Below are positions 8,223-17,506 of a stretch of 35,789 nt of DNA, piece by piece. This stretch comes from an uncultured Opitutales bacterium (GTDB lineage Bacteria > Verrucomicrobiota > Verrucomicrobiia > Opitutales > Intestinicryptomonadaceae): positions 1 to 35,789 of the forward strand of contig URAJ01000024.1 in the NCBI GenBank assembly GCA_900545715.1. The letters are read 5' to 3'. Within the stretch, counting starts at the first letter, position 1. Each line of letters starts with the position of its first letter. The translations under genes and the position numbers were made by a program. The notes under the pieces were generated by a model. That model made no database searches and was not told the origin of the DNA. It worked only from the letters and a program-made list of their open reading frames with translations.

Positions 8223-9863
8223 ATGTCAGCGATAATATTTATAAGTAGGCAACTTAGTTTGACTAAAAAAATATTTCTTGGGATTATTATGATGCTTCAG
8301 CTGCATTCAGCTTTTGCAGACAATGAGAACTATGACGGACAAGATGTATCTGGAGAAATTTTCAAAGATAAGGATATGAAGGATTCATCATGGGTAAATA
8401 CCATAGCTATAGGAACTCAATTTACCGCTTGTGATCTAGAAAATGCAAATTTTAGTAACGCAAACCTTCAAGAAGCGTCTTTTAATTCTAGAACTTCAGT
8501 AATTTTTTCAAATTTTAATAAAGCAATTCTTACGAATTCTAGGTTTAGTACCTCTTCTTTATATCGTGCATCTTTTGAAGATGCAGTTATTTATGGAGTT
8601 ACTTTTAGAGAAACTAAAATTTCAAATGAGCAACTATATTCCACATTAAATTATAAAAATAAAGATTTAAATGGAATAAGATTTGAATATGAAGAACTAA
8701 TAAGAGTTGATTTTACAGGACAGGATCTTAGTAATTCATATTTTTTAAAGGGAAAGGTTGAAAATTCAGATTTTACAAATGCAAGGCTTATAAATGCAGA
8801 GTTTGTTGATATGGATTTTGGAATTTATGCATGTTTTAAGAATGCAGATCTTACTGGTGCGCGTTTTAATAACAACGTTTGGGAATTGGCAGATTTCACT
8901 AATGCAAATTTAACGGGTTCAAAATTTGGCTTTTTGGGTGGTACAATTTATTTTACTAATGCAAATCTTACAGACGTTTATGTGACACAAATTAATACAA
9001 AAAATATCGATTTTACTAATGCAACGATAAATGGAGCATATTTGAATGGAATTACAAGAGAACAATTATACACTACAGCAAATTACAAAAATAAGGATCT
9101 AAACCGTGTTAATTTCTCAAGACAAGATGTAAGTTATTGGAATTTCATAGGACAAAATTTGACACATGCTAATTTTCTCTCTTCGACACTAACAAATACG
9201 AATTTTACTATGGCAGATCTCCGAAAGGCAGCTTATCGTAATTCCGCACTTGCAGATGCAATTACAAAAAACACAATTATGGCGGACGGGCGGATTGAAA
9301 ATTTTTCCATGATTTCCTCTGACGACAATTTTTCAATTCGCAAGTATACGCCCGCTTCAGAGGGCGGAGAAATGATAAGCGCAAAAATAAGCGAAGTGGC
9401 GGCAATTTCGGGCGGTGCGGCATTAACTCTTGAAAACGGCGCGGAATTGGAGGTTTTGAATGCGGCTGACCTCACCGTCGAGAACGGCTCTTCAATTATC
9501 ATAAATACCGACGCCGATTCATCCACAAGTTTTAAGGTAAATTCGGGCGGAGGGCTGGCGTTTGAAAACGGCGCGATTTTGGAAATTAACGTGGTTTCCG
9601 ACTTGTCCGCGCAGGACATATTGCAGATTGAAATAATGGAATTTGCGGAAAATGCCAGCATTGCCGGTTTGGACGCACTCGTAAAGGGAGAAACGATATT
9701 GCTTAACGTAAACGGTTCAGAATGGCTCGGGGAATGGGATTACGCGCTTGAAAACAATCAAATGATACTGTCCGTAGCGATTCCCGAACCGTCGGCATTC
9801 GCCGCGATATTCGGCGCGCTCGCCTTGGGATTGGCGTTAAAATTTAGAAATTATAAAAATTGA
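8223..9863 (+). CDS. Pentapeptide-repeat surface protein with PEP-CTERM sorting signal
   Basis: The 546-residue exported protein has a signal peptide (KKIFLGIIMMLQLHSAFA, cut near 32/33). Pentapeptide repeats run from about 65 to 340 (FTNANL, FSNANL, FTNARL units). A 50-residue block appears twice, at 136-185 and 279-330, both with QLYxTxNYKNKDLN and GQ(D/N)L; I recall such blocks in PEP-CTERM proteins of Planctomycetes and Verrucomicrobia. A beta-rich, GGxLxxENGAxLE-like region follows from about 390 to 515, then the sorting tail: PEP at 521-523, a membrane segment and a basic end (KFRNYKN). It is probably displayed on the cell surface after exosortase processing. The repeat part is AT-rich and the C-terminal part has host-like GC, with the break near base 9285. 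Confidence 0.85.
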   Translation: MSAIIFISRQLSLTKKIFLGIIMMLQLHSAFADNENYDGQDVSGEIFKDKDMKDSSWVNTIAIGTQFTACDLENANFSNANLQEASFNSRTSVIFSNFNKAILTNSRFSTSSLYRASFEDAVIYGVTFRETKISNEQLYSTLNYKNKDLNGIRFEYEELIRVDFTGQDLSNSYFLKGKVENSDFTNARLINAEFVDMDFGIYACFKNADLTGARFNNNVWELADFTNANLTGSKFGFLGGTIYFTNANLTDVYVTQINTKNIDFTNATINGAYLNGITREQLYTTANYKNKDLNRVNFSRQDVSYWNFIGQNLTHANFLSSTLTNTNFTMADLRKAAYRNSALADAITKNTIMADGRIENFSMISSDDNFSIRKYTPASEGGEMISAKISEVAAISGGAALTLENGAELEVLNAADLTVENGSSIIINTDADSSTSFKVNSGGGLAFENGAILEINVVSDLSAQDILQIEIMEFAENASIAGLDALVKGETILLNVNGSEWLGEWDYALENNQMILSVAIPEPSAFAAIFGALALGLALKFRNYKN

Positions 9864-9865
9864 AA

Positions 9866-10540
9866 ATGCAAAATAAAACGGTGAAAGATATGTATCAAAA
9901 ATATGTAAAATATTATGGGAACGAGCATATATTTGACATATTTGAAAATAAAAGACTTTACGCGTCGCCTTATCAAAATCTAAACGATTGCGCGGAAGGC
10001 GACTTCTATATATTGGGGAAAATTGGCGGAACGGAGACTCACGCTTTGATGGATGATATTAAAAATGAAAAGTCCGCCAGATATATTTGTTGTTTTTCCA
10101 AAGGTGAAAAAAATTGCGATAATGACAGAAAAGGCAGTGTAAAATTTAACCCGTTGATGTGGGCGCATTATGCGGACGGCGGCAAGGGAATAATGATAAA
10201 TTTCCATACGGTCAATTCCGCATGCGTCAGGGAAGTAAAATATGTAAACAGTTATCCGTATTATGATTATAAAATGTCTATACCCGACAATGCCGACTTT
10301 ATCCTTACCCATAAAATTAACGATTGGAAATACGAAAACGAATACAGGATTTTGACGGATAGCCAATATGTCGATATAGAAATAAAATCGGTTGTCGCGG
10401 GATTTAGATTCAATAAGAAAAGCGGAACCAATTGCATGCCGGATACGCGTATTGCCGCAGAATATAAATGGTTTAAATCCTATTTAAAAGAAAAGAAAAT
10501 AGCATTGTTTTCCTTTGAGGAATATTATGGAACGGTCTAA
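9866..10540 (+). CDS. DUF2971 family protein
   Basis: This protein of about 224 residues matches the DUF2971 pattern: an N-terminal FDIFENKRLYASPYQNLNDCAEGD segment, a central MWAHYADGGKGIMINF block, and WKYENEYRIL further on. The biochemical function of DUF2971 is unknown; the family often occurs in accessory regions and near defence genes. The ATG at 9866 is three bases after the pentapeptide stop. A second ATG at 9890, preceded by GGTGA with a 5-base gap, gives a more family-like N terminus (MYQKYVKYYG) and may be the real start. Composition is still rather AT-rich, suggesting it belongs to the accessory patch. A terminator follows at 10607. Confidence 0.78.
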   Translation: MQNKTVKDMYQKYVKYYGNEHIFDIFENKRLYASPYQNLNDCAEGDFYILGKIGGTETHALMDDIKNEKSARYICCFSKGEKNCDNDRKGSVKFNPLMWAHYADGGKGIMINFHTVNSACVREVKYVNSYPYYDYKMSIPDNADFILTHKINDWKYENEYRILTDSQYVDIEIKSVVAGFRFNKKSGTNCMPDTRIAAEYKWFKSYLKEKKIALFSFEEYYGTV

Positions 10541-10606
10541 TCGATATTAGCTTATTGCCTGTCCGGACTTCGCATTTACGATAATTTTTTCGGCATTATT
10601 AACAGC

Positions 10607-10637
10607 AAAAAGCGCGCCGCATTTGGCGCGCTTTTTT
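10607..10637. terminator. Bidirectional intrinsic terminator
   Basis: AAAAAGCGCGCC, loop GCATTT, GGCGCGCTTTTTT form a 12-bp stem with A-rich and T-rich flanks. It lies between the ends of the DUF2971 gene (+) and the GH97 gene (-) and can serve both. Confidence 0.9.
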
Positions 10638-10710
10638 GTGGAGCGAAGCTTTGTTTTTGCCTTTTTGCCGTACCCGAGCCGTTTTTATCGGACTGCGGGC
10701 GGGCGCGGGC

Positions 10711-12738
10711 TCATTTATACGGCATAAATTTTACCGCAAAACCTCCGCCGCTTCTCATCGACAGCTTTAACTTTGTGTCGGAAGTAACTTTCTTGGTCTC
10801 GATTTTGTAGTCCTCGGGAATGTCGTCGGAATTTATCGTGTCGCGGACAATTTTTGCAAGGTATTTGCCTTCGGGCAGGAATTTCGACAAGTCTATCTCG
10901 ACGTCCTTTCCGCCCCAGCCGCACATTCCGCCAAGATACCATTTGTCGCCCTTGCGGCGCGCTATCACAACATAGTCGCCTATCTTGCCCTCGATTACTT
11001 TTGTATCGTCCCAAGTCGTCGGTACTGCAGCTATGAAATCAAGCAGCTTCTGCTCTTTCATGTATTCGCTCGGCATATCCGATATCATTTGCAGCGTGCT
11101 TAAAAACAAAACATATTGAGCCGCCATGTGCGCGCGTGTTCCCTGTACTCTCGGTATGTCGCGTATTGCCTTGAATGAGCGTTCGTTAGAATTCCTCATT
11201 CCGCCAGGCGTGTAGTCCATTGGCCCAAGCAGCATTCGCGTAAACACCAAATCAACATTGTGCGAAGGCGTAACGGTCTTTGCCCATTTGTTCACTTCCG
11301 CACCGTGCACGGCTTCAAATGTTATCGCATTCGGATATGTGCGCTGCAACCCGGAAGGCGCGGGGCAGCCGTGCCATTCTATCACCATCTGGCGGTCGGC
11401 CGCCAATTTTGTGATGTTTTCTATATGGCGTATCATCAGCTGGTCGTCGCGGTCGTTGAAGTCTATCTTTAGCCCGTCAACTCCCCAGCTCTTAAACAAA
11501 TCCAACGCCTTCTCCGGATACGCATACAGAACCTTGCTGAGGCACCATATCACAACTTTCACACCCTTCGAGTGCGCGTATTCGACAACTCCAGGAATGT
11601 CCACATGCGGCTTGCCGTTTATGTAGTTCTCGTCCGTATTGTATATCTCTGTGAATTTCGTGCGGGCGTCGGTTGCCAAATATGTCTTCCCGAGCCCCTC
11701 TCTCCCAACATGCCAGCCGGCGTCGAGCGTTATGTACGGTATGTCGTTGTCGGCGGCAAAATCGACGTAGTATTTGCACATCTGCTCGTTAAATCCGCAT
11801 TTGAAATCAACGCCTTTCGTATTCCAGTTGACCCACCAGTCCCATACAGAGGGGCCGGGCGTTATCCATGAAGCGTCTCCTATCTTGGATTCCGATGCCA
11901 ATTTATATACGGTGTCGTTGTCGGCAAGAACCTTGTCGTCGCGCGCCACTATAAAGGCTCTCCACGGAAATTCGCGCGTGCCGGAAGTCTTTGCTATATA
12001 ATCCTCAACTTCCGACGGCTGGAGCTGGTTGCCCTTTTGCACAAGCTTTTTTGGCACAGGCGCAAAAAGCGCGCGCGGTGAATCGGCGTCTTTCGGATAG
12101 TGTATCCTAAGCCCCGGGTATTCCGTCCAATCCGACTCTACAAGCGCGATTTTCATTCCTTCCTTCTCAAATATAAAAGGCATCGAGGCGTTCGCGCCCT
12201 TTTTCAGCCCTTTAAGCCCGCCCGCCGTTGTGCGCGTAAAGATTGATTCAAACGAAGTCCTTATGCCGTTTACTATGTGGGCGATTACTTTGTCGGCGTC
12301 TTTGAGCGGCAGTTTGAGCGTCTCTTGCTTCACTATCATCTCTCCGCCATTCTTTGACACAAACCTGTATGCGGCGGCGTCGTCGTACACCCTTATTATT
12401 ACGTCGTAGTTGCCAAGGTCGGCGCGGCTCTCGTTGTAATTGTCGGTTATCGTTTTCCTCGCGCCAAACAGGGGCTTAATCTCGGTATTTACGCTCCTTG
12501 ATTTTGACCCCTTGATTGCGGCGTCCGCGCCGAATTCCCCTTTGTTTGTCGACATGCCTATCGCGGCTTTGTCCAAGACTTTTTTGCCGTCGGCGGTTAT
12601 TGAAAAAGAAAGCTGTTTGCCGTCTTCGAGTTTGGCCTCAATCCTGCCGTCGGGAGATTTTACGGTCACTTCCGCAGCGTATCCCGCGCCGGCTGCGGCA
12701 AATGCCGCGCATAATATGTATAATAGTCCGTGTTTCAT
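10711..12738 (-). CDS. GH97 family glycoside hydrolase (retaining, alpha-galactosidase-like)
   Basis: The 675-residue exported enzyme has a signal peptide (LLYILCAAFAAAGAGYAA), an N-terminal beta-sandwich of about 270 residues, a TIM barrel from about 290 to 580 and a small C-terminal beta domain. The layout matches GH97 in domain order and length. Barrel motifs include DWWVNWNTKG, ITLDAGWHV, GLKIDFNDRDDQ, VIEWHG and TFEAVHGAE. In GH97 an aspartate at the GLKIDF position (D426 here) marks the retaining subgroup, while inverting SusB-type enzymes lack it. E454 and E475 are the likely calcium or acid/base carboxylates. It probably cleaves alpha-linked galactosides or glucosides in the periplasm. 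Confidence 0.9.
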   Translation of the reverse strand: MKHGLLYILCAAFAAAGAGYAAEVTVKSPDGRIEAKLEDGKQLSFSITADGKKVLDKAAIGMSTNKGEFGADAAIKGSKSRSVNTEIKPLFGARKTITDNYNESRADLGNYDVIIRVYDDAAAYRFVSKNGGEMIVKQETLKLPLKDADKVIAHIVNGIRTSFESIFTRTTAGGLKGLKKGANASMPFIFEKEGMKIALVESDWTEYPGLRIHYPKDADSPRALFAPVPKKLVQKGNQLQPSEVEDYIAKTSGTREFPWRAFIVARDDKVLADNDTVYKLASESKIGDASWITPGPSVWDWWVNWNTKGVDFKCGFNEQMCKYYVDFAADNDIPYITLDAGWHVGREGLGKTYLATDARTKFTEIYNTDENYINGKPHVDIPGVVEYAHSKGVKVVIWCLSKVLYAYPEKALDLFKSWGVDGLKIDFNDRDDQLMIRHIENITKLAADRQMVIEWHGCPAPSGLQRTYPNAITFEAVHGAEVNKWAKTVTPSHNVDLVFTRMLLGPMDYTPGGMRNSNERSFKAIRDIPRVQGTRAHMAAQYVLFLSTLQMISDMPSEYMKEQKLLDFIAAVPTTWDDTKVIEGKIGDYVVIARRKGDKWYLGGMCGWGGKDVEIDLSKFLPEGKYLAKIVRDTINSDDIPEDYKIETKKVTSDTKLKLSMRSGGGFAVKFMPYK

Positions 12739-12746
12739 ACGGTCGC

Positions 12747-12775
12747 ATTTTGCTGAAAACTCACGCGCTTTGCAA
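12747..12775 (-). promoter_or_regulatory. Predicted promoter of the GH97 gene, leaderless geometry
   Basis: Read leftward, TTGCAA (12775-12770), 17 bases and CAAAAT (12752-12747) stop 8 bases before the ATG at 12738. The mRNA would begin at or next to the start codon. Confidence 0.4.
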
Positions 12776-12955
12776 TTATGCTCTATCCTTTTTTTATTTA
12801 ACAGTTAAATCTTTATATTGCCAACTCCTGCCGCAAAATTCCGCAAAACCTTAGCGTCTATTGAGGCATCTGTCGATTGCGGTATCTTGGCAAAATTTTT
12901 AGCTCGAATTTCAAACTTACTTTTCTAAGATGCTTTTTAAAACCGAAAGGATTTT

Positions 12956-14821
12956 ATGGTTTATAGATGCACGGTATGCGGATATGAATATGACGAGGCT
13001 TCGGAAGGCAAGTCTTGGGATTCGTTGCCCGACGACTGGATCTGCCCAGTATGCGGCGTAGGCAAGGAATTATTTGAAAAAATCCAGACCGAAGAGGCTC
13101 CAATAAAACAGGAAGAAGCGCGCGCGCCACAGCCCGCCGACACTTCCGCGGCTTCCTGCGCAGCATCTGAAACGCCTTCGGAACTAGCGCAGCCAAATGC
13201 TACATCTTCCGACATATGCGCGGAAACAATGGCTAATTGGGGCGTTAAGTGGGTTCTCGGCATGGTCGGCCACTCGAATCTCGGAATGGCGGACGCAATC
13301 CGCAGGCAGGTCGAAAACGGAAAAATGCGCTATATCGGAATCCGCCACGAGGGCGCCGCTGCCTTCGCGTGCTCCGCTTATGGCAAGCTCTCAGGAAACC
13401 CCGCGGCGTGCATATCTATTGCGGGCCCGGGTTCTACAAACCTCCTGACAGGCCTATGCGACGCCGCGCTCGACTCCGCTCCGGCAATCGCTCTTACGGG
13501 TCAGGTTCCCTCTTCCATTGAAGGCCTAAAAATATTTCAGGATATCAACCTGCGCGACGCCCTCCATGCCGCAACCCCTGCACAGTTTGAAATGTACAAG
13601 GGCAGCAAATTTGGAAGGCTCGCCGCAAAAGTGTGTACCGAGGCTATCGACAGAAAATGCGCCGCCCAGCTTATTATGCCGGACGACGTGCAAGTATTGC
13701 CGGCATCTCCCGACGATGTCGCTATTCGCCCGCTAAAATCGGTCGCGCGAGCTGCGGAAACCTTCTCAGAAACCTCCCTCAGGGAGGCTGCAGATATTAT
13801 CGCAAATGCGCAATTCCCGGTAATCTTAATGGGAAGAGGCTGCCGCGGCGCCGCCCACAAGGTCGAGGAGCTCGCGGAAATGCTCGGCTGCCCGATTATG
13901 ACGACTTATCCGGCAAAGGGTATAATCCCCGACAGCCACCCGCTTTCCTGCGGTGTGCAGGGATTGAGCGGAACGGCGGTGTCGGCAAAATTTATGGCGC
14001 GCGCAGATTGCGTGGTGGCTTTCGGAACGGGGCTTAGTAGGCATACCTCCGTGCCCGCCGGAAAAAAGGTCGTTCAAATAGACTCGGACTCAAACGCAAT
14101 CGGGCGGAGGTATCCGGTGGAAGCCGCAATCATCGGAGATGTTTCCGAGGTTGCCCCGGCGCTATTCGACTACTTAAAAGATTCCTTCAAATCAAAAGAC
14201 TCGCGCAAAGACATAGAGCTTGAATGGGCTAAATGGCGCGCCGAAAAAGCCGCGCGCGCTTCCAAGAGCGCAAAGGGCGCGATTGATCCGGCTGCCGTGG
14301 CCGCGGCATTGTCTAAATATGCACCTGCTGACGCAATAATTTCCGTAGATGTCGGGAATGTTGCGTATTCTTTCGGAAGGTATTTCGAGGCGAAAGAGCA
14401 GTCTTTCATAGGCTCTTGGTATCTCGGCTCAATAGGTTTCGGGCTGCCGGGCGCAATCGGCGCGTGGTGCGCATCGCAAGAGCCGGACGGACAATTCTTC
14501 GGGCGCCCGGTCGTGGCGGTCGTAGGCGACGGCGGCTTGGGGCAATACCTGTGCGAATGGACAACTGTCGCAAAATATTCCATGAATATAAAGTGCGTGG
14601 TTTATAACAACTCGGAGCTCGGAAAAATTTCCGCGGAGCAAAAGCTCGCGCACATGAGCGTCTGGGAGACGGATCTTCACAATCCATCGTTTGCCGAATT
14701 TGCGCGCTTATGCTCTACAACGGGAATACTCGCAGACAATCCCGACACGTTGGACTCAAAGGTGGAGGAATTCTTCCATGTGGACGGCCCCGCGATTCTT
14801 GAAGTTAAAACTACTTCTTAA
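12956..14821 (+). CDS. Rubredoxin-thiamine diphosphate enzyme fusion (pyruvate oxidase/acetolactate synthase-like)
   Basis: The 621-residue protein begins with a compact rubredoxin domain: C5/C8 (RCTVCGY) and C30/C33 ([16 protein letters not shown]). A linker at about 45-80, rich in A, P, E and S, follows. The remainder is a three-domain ThDP enzyme: E132 in RHEGAAAF for cofactor activation, AGPGSTN near 157, a central domain at 270-400 with MGRGCRGA, and the ThDP-Mg site GDGG at 524-527 ending in NN at 551-552. The closest families are PoxB-type pyruvate dehydrogenases and acetolactate synthase-like enzymes. A rubredoxin in cis suggests that electrons from 2-oxoacid oxidation pass to its iron centre (inference). 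GAAAGGA lies four bases before the ATG. It is flanked by genes on the other strand, so it is probably monocistronic. Confidence 0.85.
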   Translation: MVYRCTVCGYEYDEASEGKSWDSLPDDWICPVCGVGKELFEKIQTEEAPIKQEEARAPQPADTSAASCAASETPSELAQPNATSSDICAETMANWGVKWVLGMVGHSNLGMADAIRRQVENGKMRYIGIRHEGAAAFACSAYGKLSGNPAACISIAGPGSTNLLTGLCDAALDSAPAIALTGQVPSSIEGLKIFQDINLRDALHAATPAQFEMYKGSKFGRLAAKVCTEAIDRKCAAQLIMPDDVQVLPASPDDVAIRPLKSVARAAETFSETSLREAADIIANAQFPVILMGRGCRGAAHKVEELAEMLGCPIMTTYPAKGIIPDSHPLSCGVQGLSGTAVSAKFMARADCVVAFGTGLSRHTSVPAGKKVVQIDSDSNAIGRRYPVEAAIIGDVSEVAPALFDYLKDSFKSKDSRKDIELEWAKWRAEKAARASKSAKGAIDPAAVAAALSKYAPADAIISVDVGNVAYSFGRYFEAKEQSFIGSWYLGSIGFGLPGAIGAWCASQEPDGQFFGRPVVAVVGDGGLGQYLCEWTTVAKYSMNIKCVVYNNSELGKISAEQKLAHMSVWETDLHNPSFAEFARLCSTTGILADNPDTLDSKVEEFFHVDGPAILEVKTTS

Positions 14822-14927
14822 ACAAAGCTACGTCTGCTGTTTTTCGGGAAAGCAAGCAAGGCCTTCCCGAACGGCTTGTGCCATTGCGGCGAGATTGCAA
14901 TGCCCCATTCACCCATCTAAAAAATTT

Positions 14928-14963
14928 TGCCCGAACGCGTCTTGCGCGCCCGGGCATTTTTTT
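14928..14963 (+). terminator. Intrinsic terminator after the rubredoxin-ThDP gene
   Basis: TGCCCG (14928-14933) pairs with CGGGCA (14951-14956), with further GC pairing inside, followed by seven to eight T. A second inverted repeat, CGGGAA...TTCCCG, lies upstream at about 14845-14869. Confidence 0.75.
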
Positions 14964-15052
14964 GCTTTTTAAGCTTAGCAGAACTTAAAACGTTTGAGTC
15001 TTTTTAACGCTTTTTAGGAGTAAGCAAAGGCTCGATTATTTCATAAAAAACG

Positions 15053-16324
15053 TCACAGAACGCTGTTGAGCGCCGAAATAATATCGTCCTTATTTTCGAT
15101 GCCTATCGACAGGCGTATCAGATCGGAGGGTACTCCCGCAGACAGGCGCTCGTGCTCGCCAAGCTGCGAGTGCGAAGTGCTCGCGGGGTGTAGTATTAGG
15201 CTCTTGGCGTCGCCCACATTTGCGAGATTGCTAAATAGCGGTATATTGTCCACTATCTCAACCGCCTTGTCGTACCCGCCTTTCGGCCCGAATACGACTA
15301 CGCCGCCGCAGCCTCTGACAAGATATTTTTCCGCCTCCGCTCTGGACGGGTCGCCCTCCAATCCAGGGTATCTAACCCACTCGACTCCGGGGTGCGATTT
15401 TAAAAACTCGGCGACTGCCTTGGCGTTTGAACAATGGCGTTCCATTCTTAGCGGCAAGGTCTCCAAGCCCTGCAAAAATATCCATGCGGAATCCGGAGAC
15501 AGGGTAGAGCCCATATTCCTTAGCCCAACTGTGCGGAGTCTCGTTATAAATGCCGGATTGCCTGTCCCTGACAGGTCGCGGCCGAACCTCAGCCCGTGGT
15601 ACCCCTTGTCGGGCTCATTGTACAGGGAGAATTTTGGGTCGCTCCAATCAAATTTCCCCGCGTCTATGACTGCGCCGCCTATTGCCGTCCCGTGCCCGCA
15701 TATCCATTTTGAAAGCGAATGGATTACTATGTCGGCCCCGTAGTCTATTGGCCTTAAAAGCGGCGGGGGAGTGAAAGTTGAGTCCACTATCAGCGGAATG
15801 TTGTGGCTGCGCGCTATTTTTGCGTACCCCTCTATGTCGGCAACATCAAGCGAAGGATTCCCTACCGCCTCTATGTACAATGCCCGCGTGTGCTCGTTTA
15901 TGGATTTTTCCACCGCGGAAAAATCGTTTACATCGGTAAAACGCGCCGTGATTGAGTATTGCGGCAAAATGGCGTCGAAGAGCGTGTATGTGCCGCCGTA
16001 TAGATTGCGCGCGCTCACAAGCTCGTCGCCGGCTTTCAGTATGTTTAAAATGCTGAATGCTATGGCGGCGGTGCCTGAGGAAAGCGCGAGTGCGCCCGCT
16101 CCGCCTTCAAGCGCGCAAAGCCGCTTTTCGAGAATATCGTTGGTCGGATTCATTATCCTCGAATAAATGTTTCCGCTTTCTTTTAGCGCAAATAAATCCG
16201 CCGCGTGCTTTGAGCTCTTGAAATTATAGGCGGTTGTTCGATACACGGGAACTGCGCGCGAAAGAGTGGATGAATCCGGAACCTGCCCGGCGTGGACTGC
16301 GAGTGTTTCTATTTTGTAATCCAT
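15053..16324 (-). CDS. metY: O-acetylhomoserine sulfhydrylase (aminocarboxypropyltransferase)
   Basis: The 423-residue protein belongs to the Cys/Met-metabolism PLP enzymes. It starts with ETLAVHAGQ, has SRIMNPTNDILEKRLCALEGG near 55-75, SSGTAAI near 82, and the PLP lysine in IHSLSKWICGHGT (K206). The length of about 420 and the first residues match O-acetylhomoserine sulfhydrylase better than cystathionine gamma-synthase (about 380). It joins sulfide and O-acetylhomoserine to homocysteine. It lies downstream of cysK on the same strand, but a terminator-like hairpin separates them. Confidence 0.92.
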   Translation of the reverse strand: MDYKIETLAVHAGQVPDSSTLSRAVPVYRTTAYNFKSSKHAADLFALKESGNIYSRIMNPTNDILEKRLCALEGGAGALALSSGTAAIAFSILNILKAGDELVSARNLYGGTYTLFDAILPQYSITARFTDVNDFSAVEKSINEHTRALYIEAVGNPSLDVADIEGYAKIARSHNIPLIVDSTFTPPPLLRPIDYGADIVIHSLSKWICGHGTAIGGAVIDAGKFDWSDPKFSLYNEPDKGYHGLRFGRDLSGTGNPAFITRLRTVGLRNMGSTLSPDSAWIFLQGLETLPLRMERHCSNAKAVAEFLKSHPGVEWVRYPGLEGDPSRAEAEKYLVRGCGGVVVFGPKGGYDKAVEIVDNIPLFSNLANVGDAKSLILHPASTSHSQLGEHERLSAGVPSDLIRLSIGIENKDDIISALNSVL

Positions 16325-16411
16325 TTTATTTGGCGGTTTTTTCTCTTATCGGATTTTCCATTGCGGCAATGAACATAAAACCAAAAAAATTTTCGCGCCG
16401 ATTGCGTGCGC

Positions 16412-16452
16412 AAAAAAAACGCGGCAGGTTAAATCTACGCTTTCCCGCCGCG
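16412..16452 (-). terminator. Intrinsic terminator downstream of cysK
   Basis: Read leftward, the stem formed by + strand 16447-16452 (GCCGCG) and 16420-16425 (CGCGGC), extended by two more GC pairs past a mismatch, is followed by eight T (16419-16412). Confidence 0.75.
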
Positions 16453-16489
16453 CCGTAAGATAAAGTTTTTTAATTTCGCAAAATGGGCT

Positions 16490-17407
16490 CTATTCGTAAA
16501 GCCAAGTTGATAGATAGCGCGAGCCCGAATCGGGAATCAGCACTACTATCTTTTTACCGGCGTTCTCCGGCCGCCTGCCGACTTCCATCGCGGCGTACAA
16601 TGCGGCACCTGACGATATTCCTGAAAGTATGCCCTCTTTTTTTGCGAGCGTCCGCGCCGTGTCCCCCGCCTGCTCGGTAGTGACCCTGAATACTTCGTCA
16701 ACTACCTCCGGAAGATATATTCCGGGGACAAACCCCGCGCCTATTCCCTGCAATGCGTGCGGCCCCGGCTTGCCGCCGGAAAGCACGGGCGAATCCGCCG
16801 GCTCAACGGCTACGATTTTCACTTTCGGATTTAACGCCTTCAACGCTTTACCGACTCCGCACACTGTCCCGCCTGTCCCAACGCCGGCCACAAATATGTC
16901 AACTTCGCCGTCCGTGTCTTTCCAGATTTCCACGCCTGTCGTGCGCTCGTGGGCGTCGCGGTTTGCGGGGTTCTCAAATTGCTGAGGTATGAACGAGCCG
17001 GGTATTTCGTCGCGCATCTGCTCGGCGCGCTCTATCGCGCCCTTCATTCCCTTGGCGCCGTCGGTCAGTTCAAGCTCGGCACCGTACGCCTTTAAAAACT
17101 TGCGCCGCTCTACGCTCATGGTGTCGGGCATTACGAGTATTACCCTGTACCCCTCGGCGGCGCCGACCATTGCCAAGCCTATGCCCGTATTGCCGCTTGT
17201 GGGCTCGATGATTGTAGATCCGGCTTTAATCAGCCCGCGCTTCTTGGCGTCTTCAAGCATAGCAAGCGCCGCGCGGTCTTTTACAGAGCCAGACGGATTG
17301 AAAAATTCGAGCTTCAAGATTATATCGGCCCCAGTGTCGTTCATTCGCGGAATGCGCACGAGCGGCGTGCCGCCTATGAGTTCGTTTATCGACGATTTTA
17401 TGTTCAT
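16490..17407 (-). CDS. cysK: Cysteine synthase (O-acetylserine sulfhydrylase)
   Basis: The 305-residue protein has the fold-type II PLP signature: [11 protein letters not shown] at 9-19, K43 in [10 protein letters not shown] binding PLP, and the substrate loop [11 protein letters not shown] at 68-78. The phosphate-binding VGTGGT and the C-terminal [12 protein letters not shown] follow. Length and motifs match CysK/CysM, which make cysteine from O-acetylserine and sulfide; the two cannot be told apart with certainty. A full -35 box (TTGACA, + strand 17463-17468) lies upstream, but the -10 is weak. Confidence 0.94.
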   Translation of the reverse strand: MNIKSSINELIGGTPLVRIPRMNDTGADIILKLEFFNPSGSVKDRAALAMLEDAKKRGLIKAGSTIIEPTSGNTGIGLAMVGAAEGYRVILVMPDTMSVERRKFLKAYGAELELTDGAKGMKGAIERAEQMRDEIPGSFIPQQFENPANRDAHERTTGVEIWKDTDGEVDIFVAGVGTGGTVCGVGKALKALNPKVKIVAVEPADSPVLSGGKPGPHALQGIGAGFVPGIYLPEVVDEVFRVTTEQAGDTARTLAKKEGILSGISSGAALYAAMEVGRRPENAGKKIVVLIPDSGSRYLSTWLYE

Positions 17408-17506
17408 TTGCCTTTTCTATCCTTTCGCTTCGCCTTTATTTTTTCTTACGGAAGAAACGCCCTGTCAATAATCAAAAAAAACAGGGTTGTGCAAAAAAAT
17501 AGGTTG

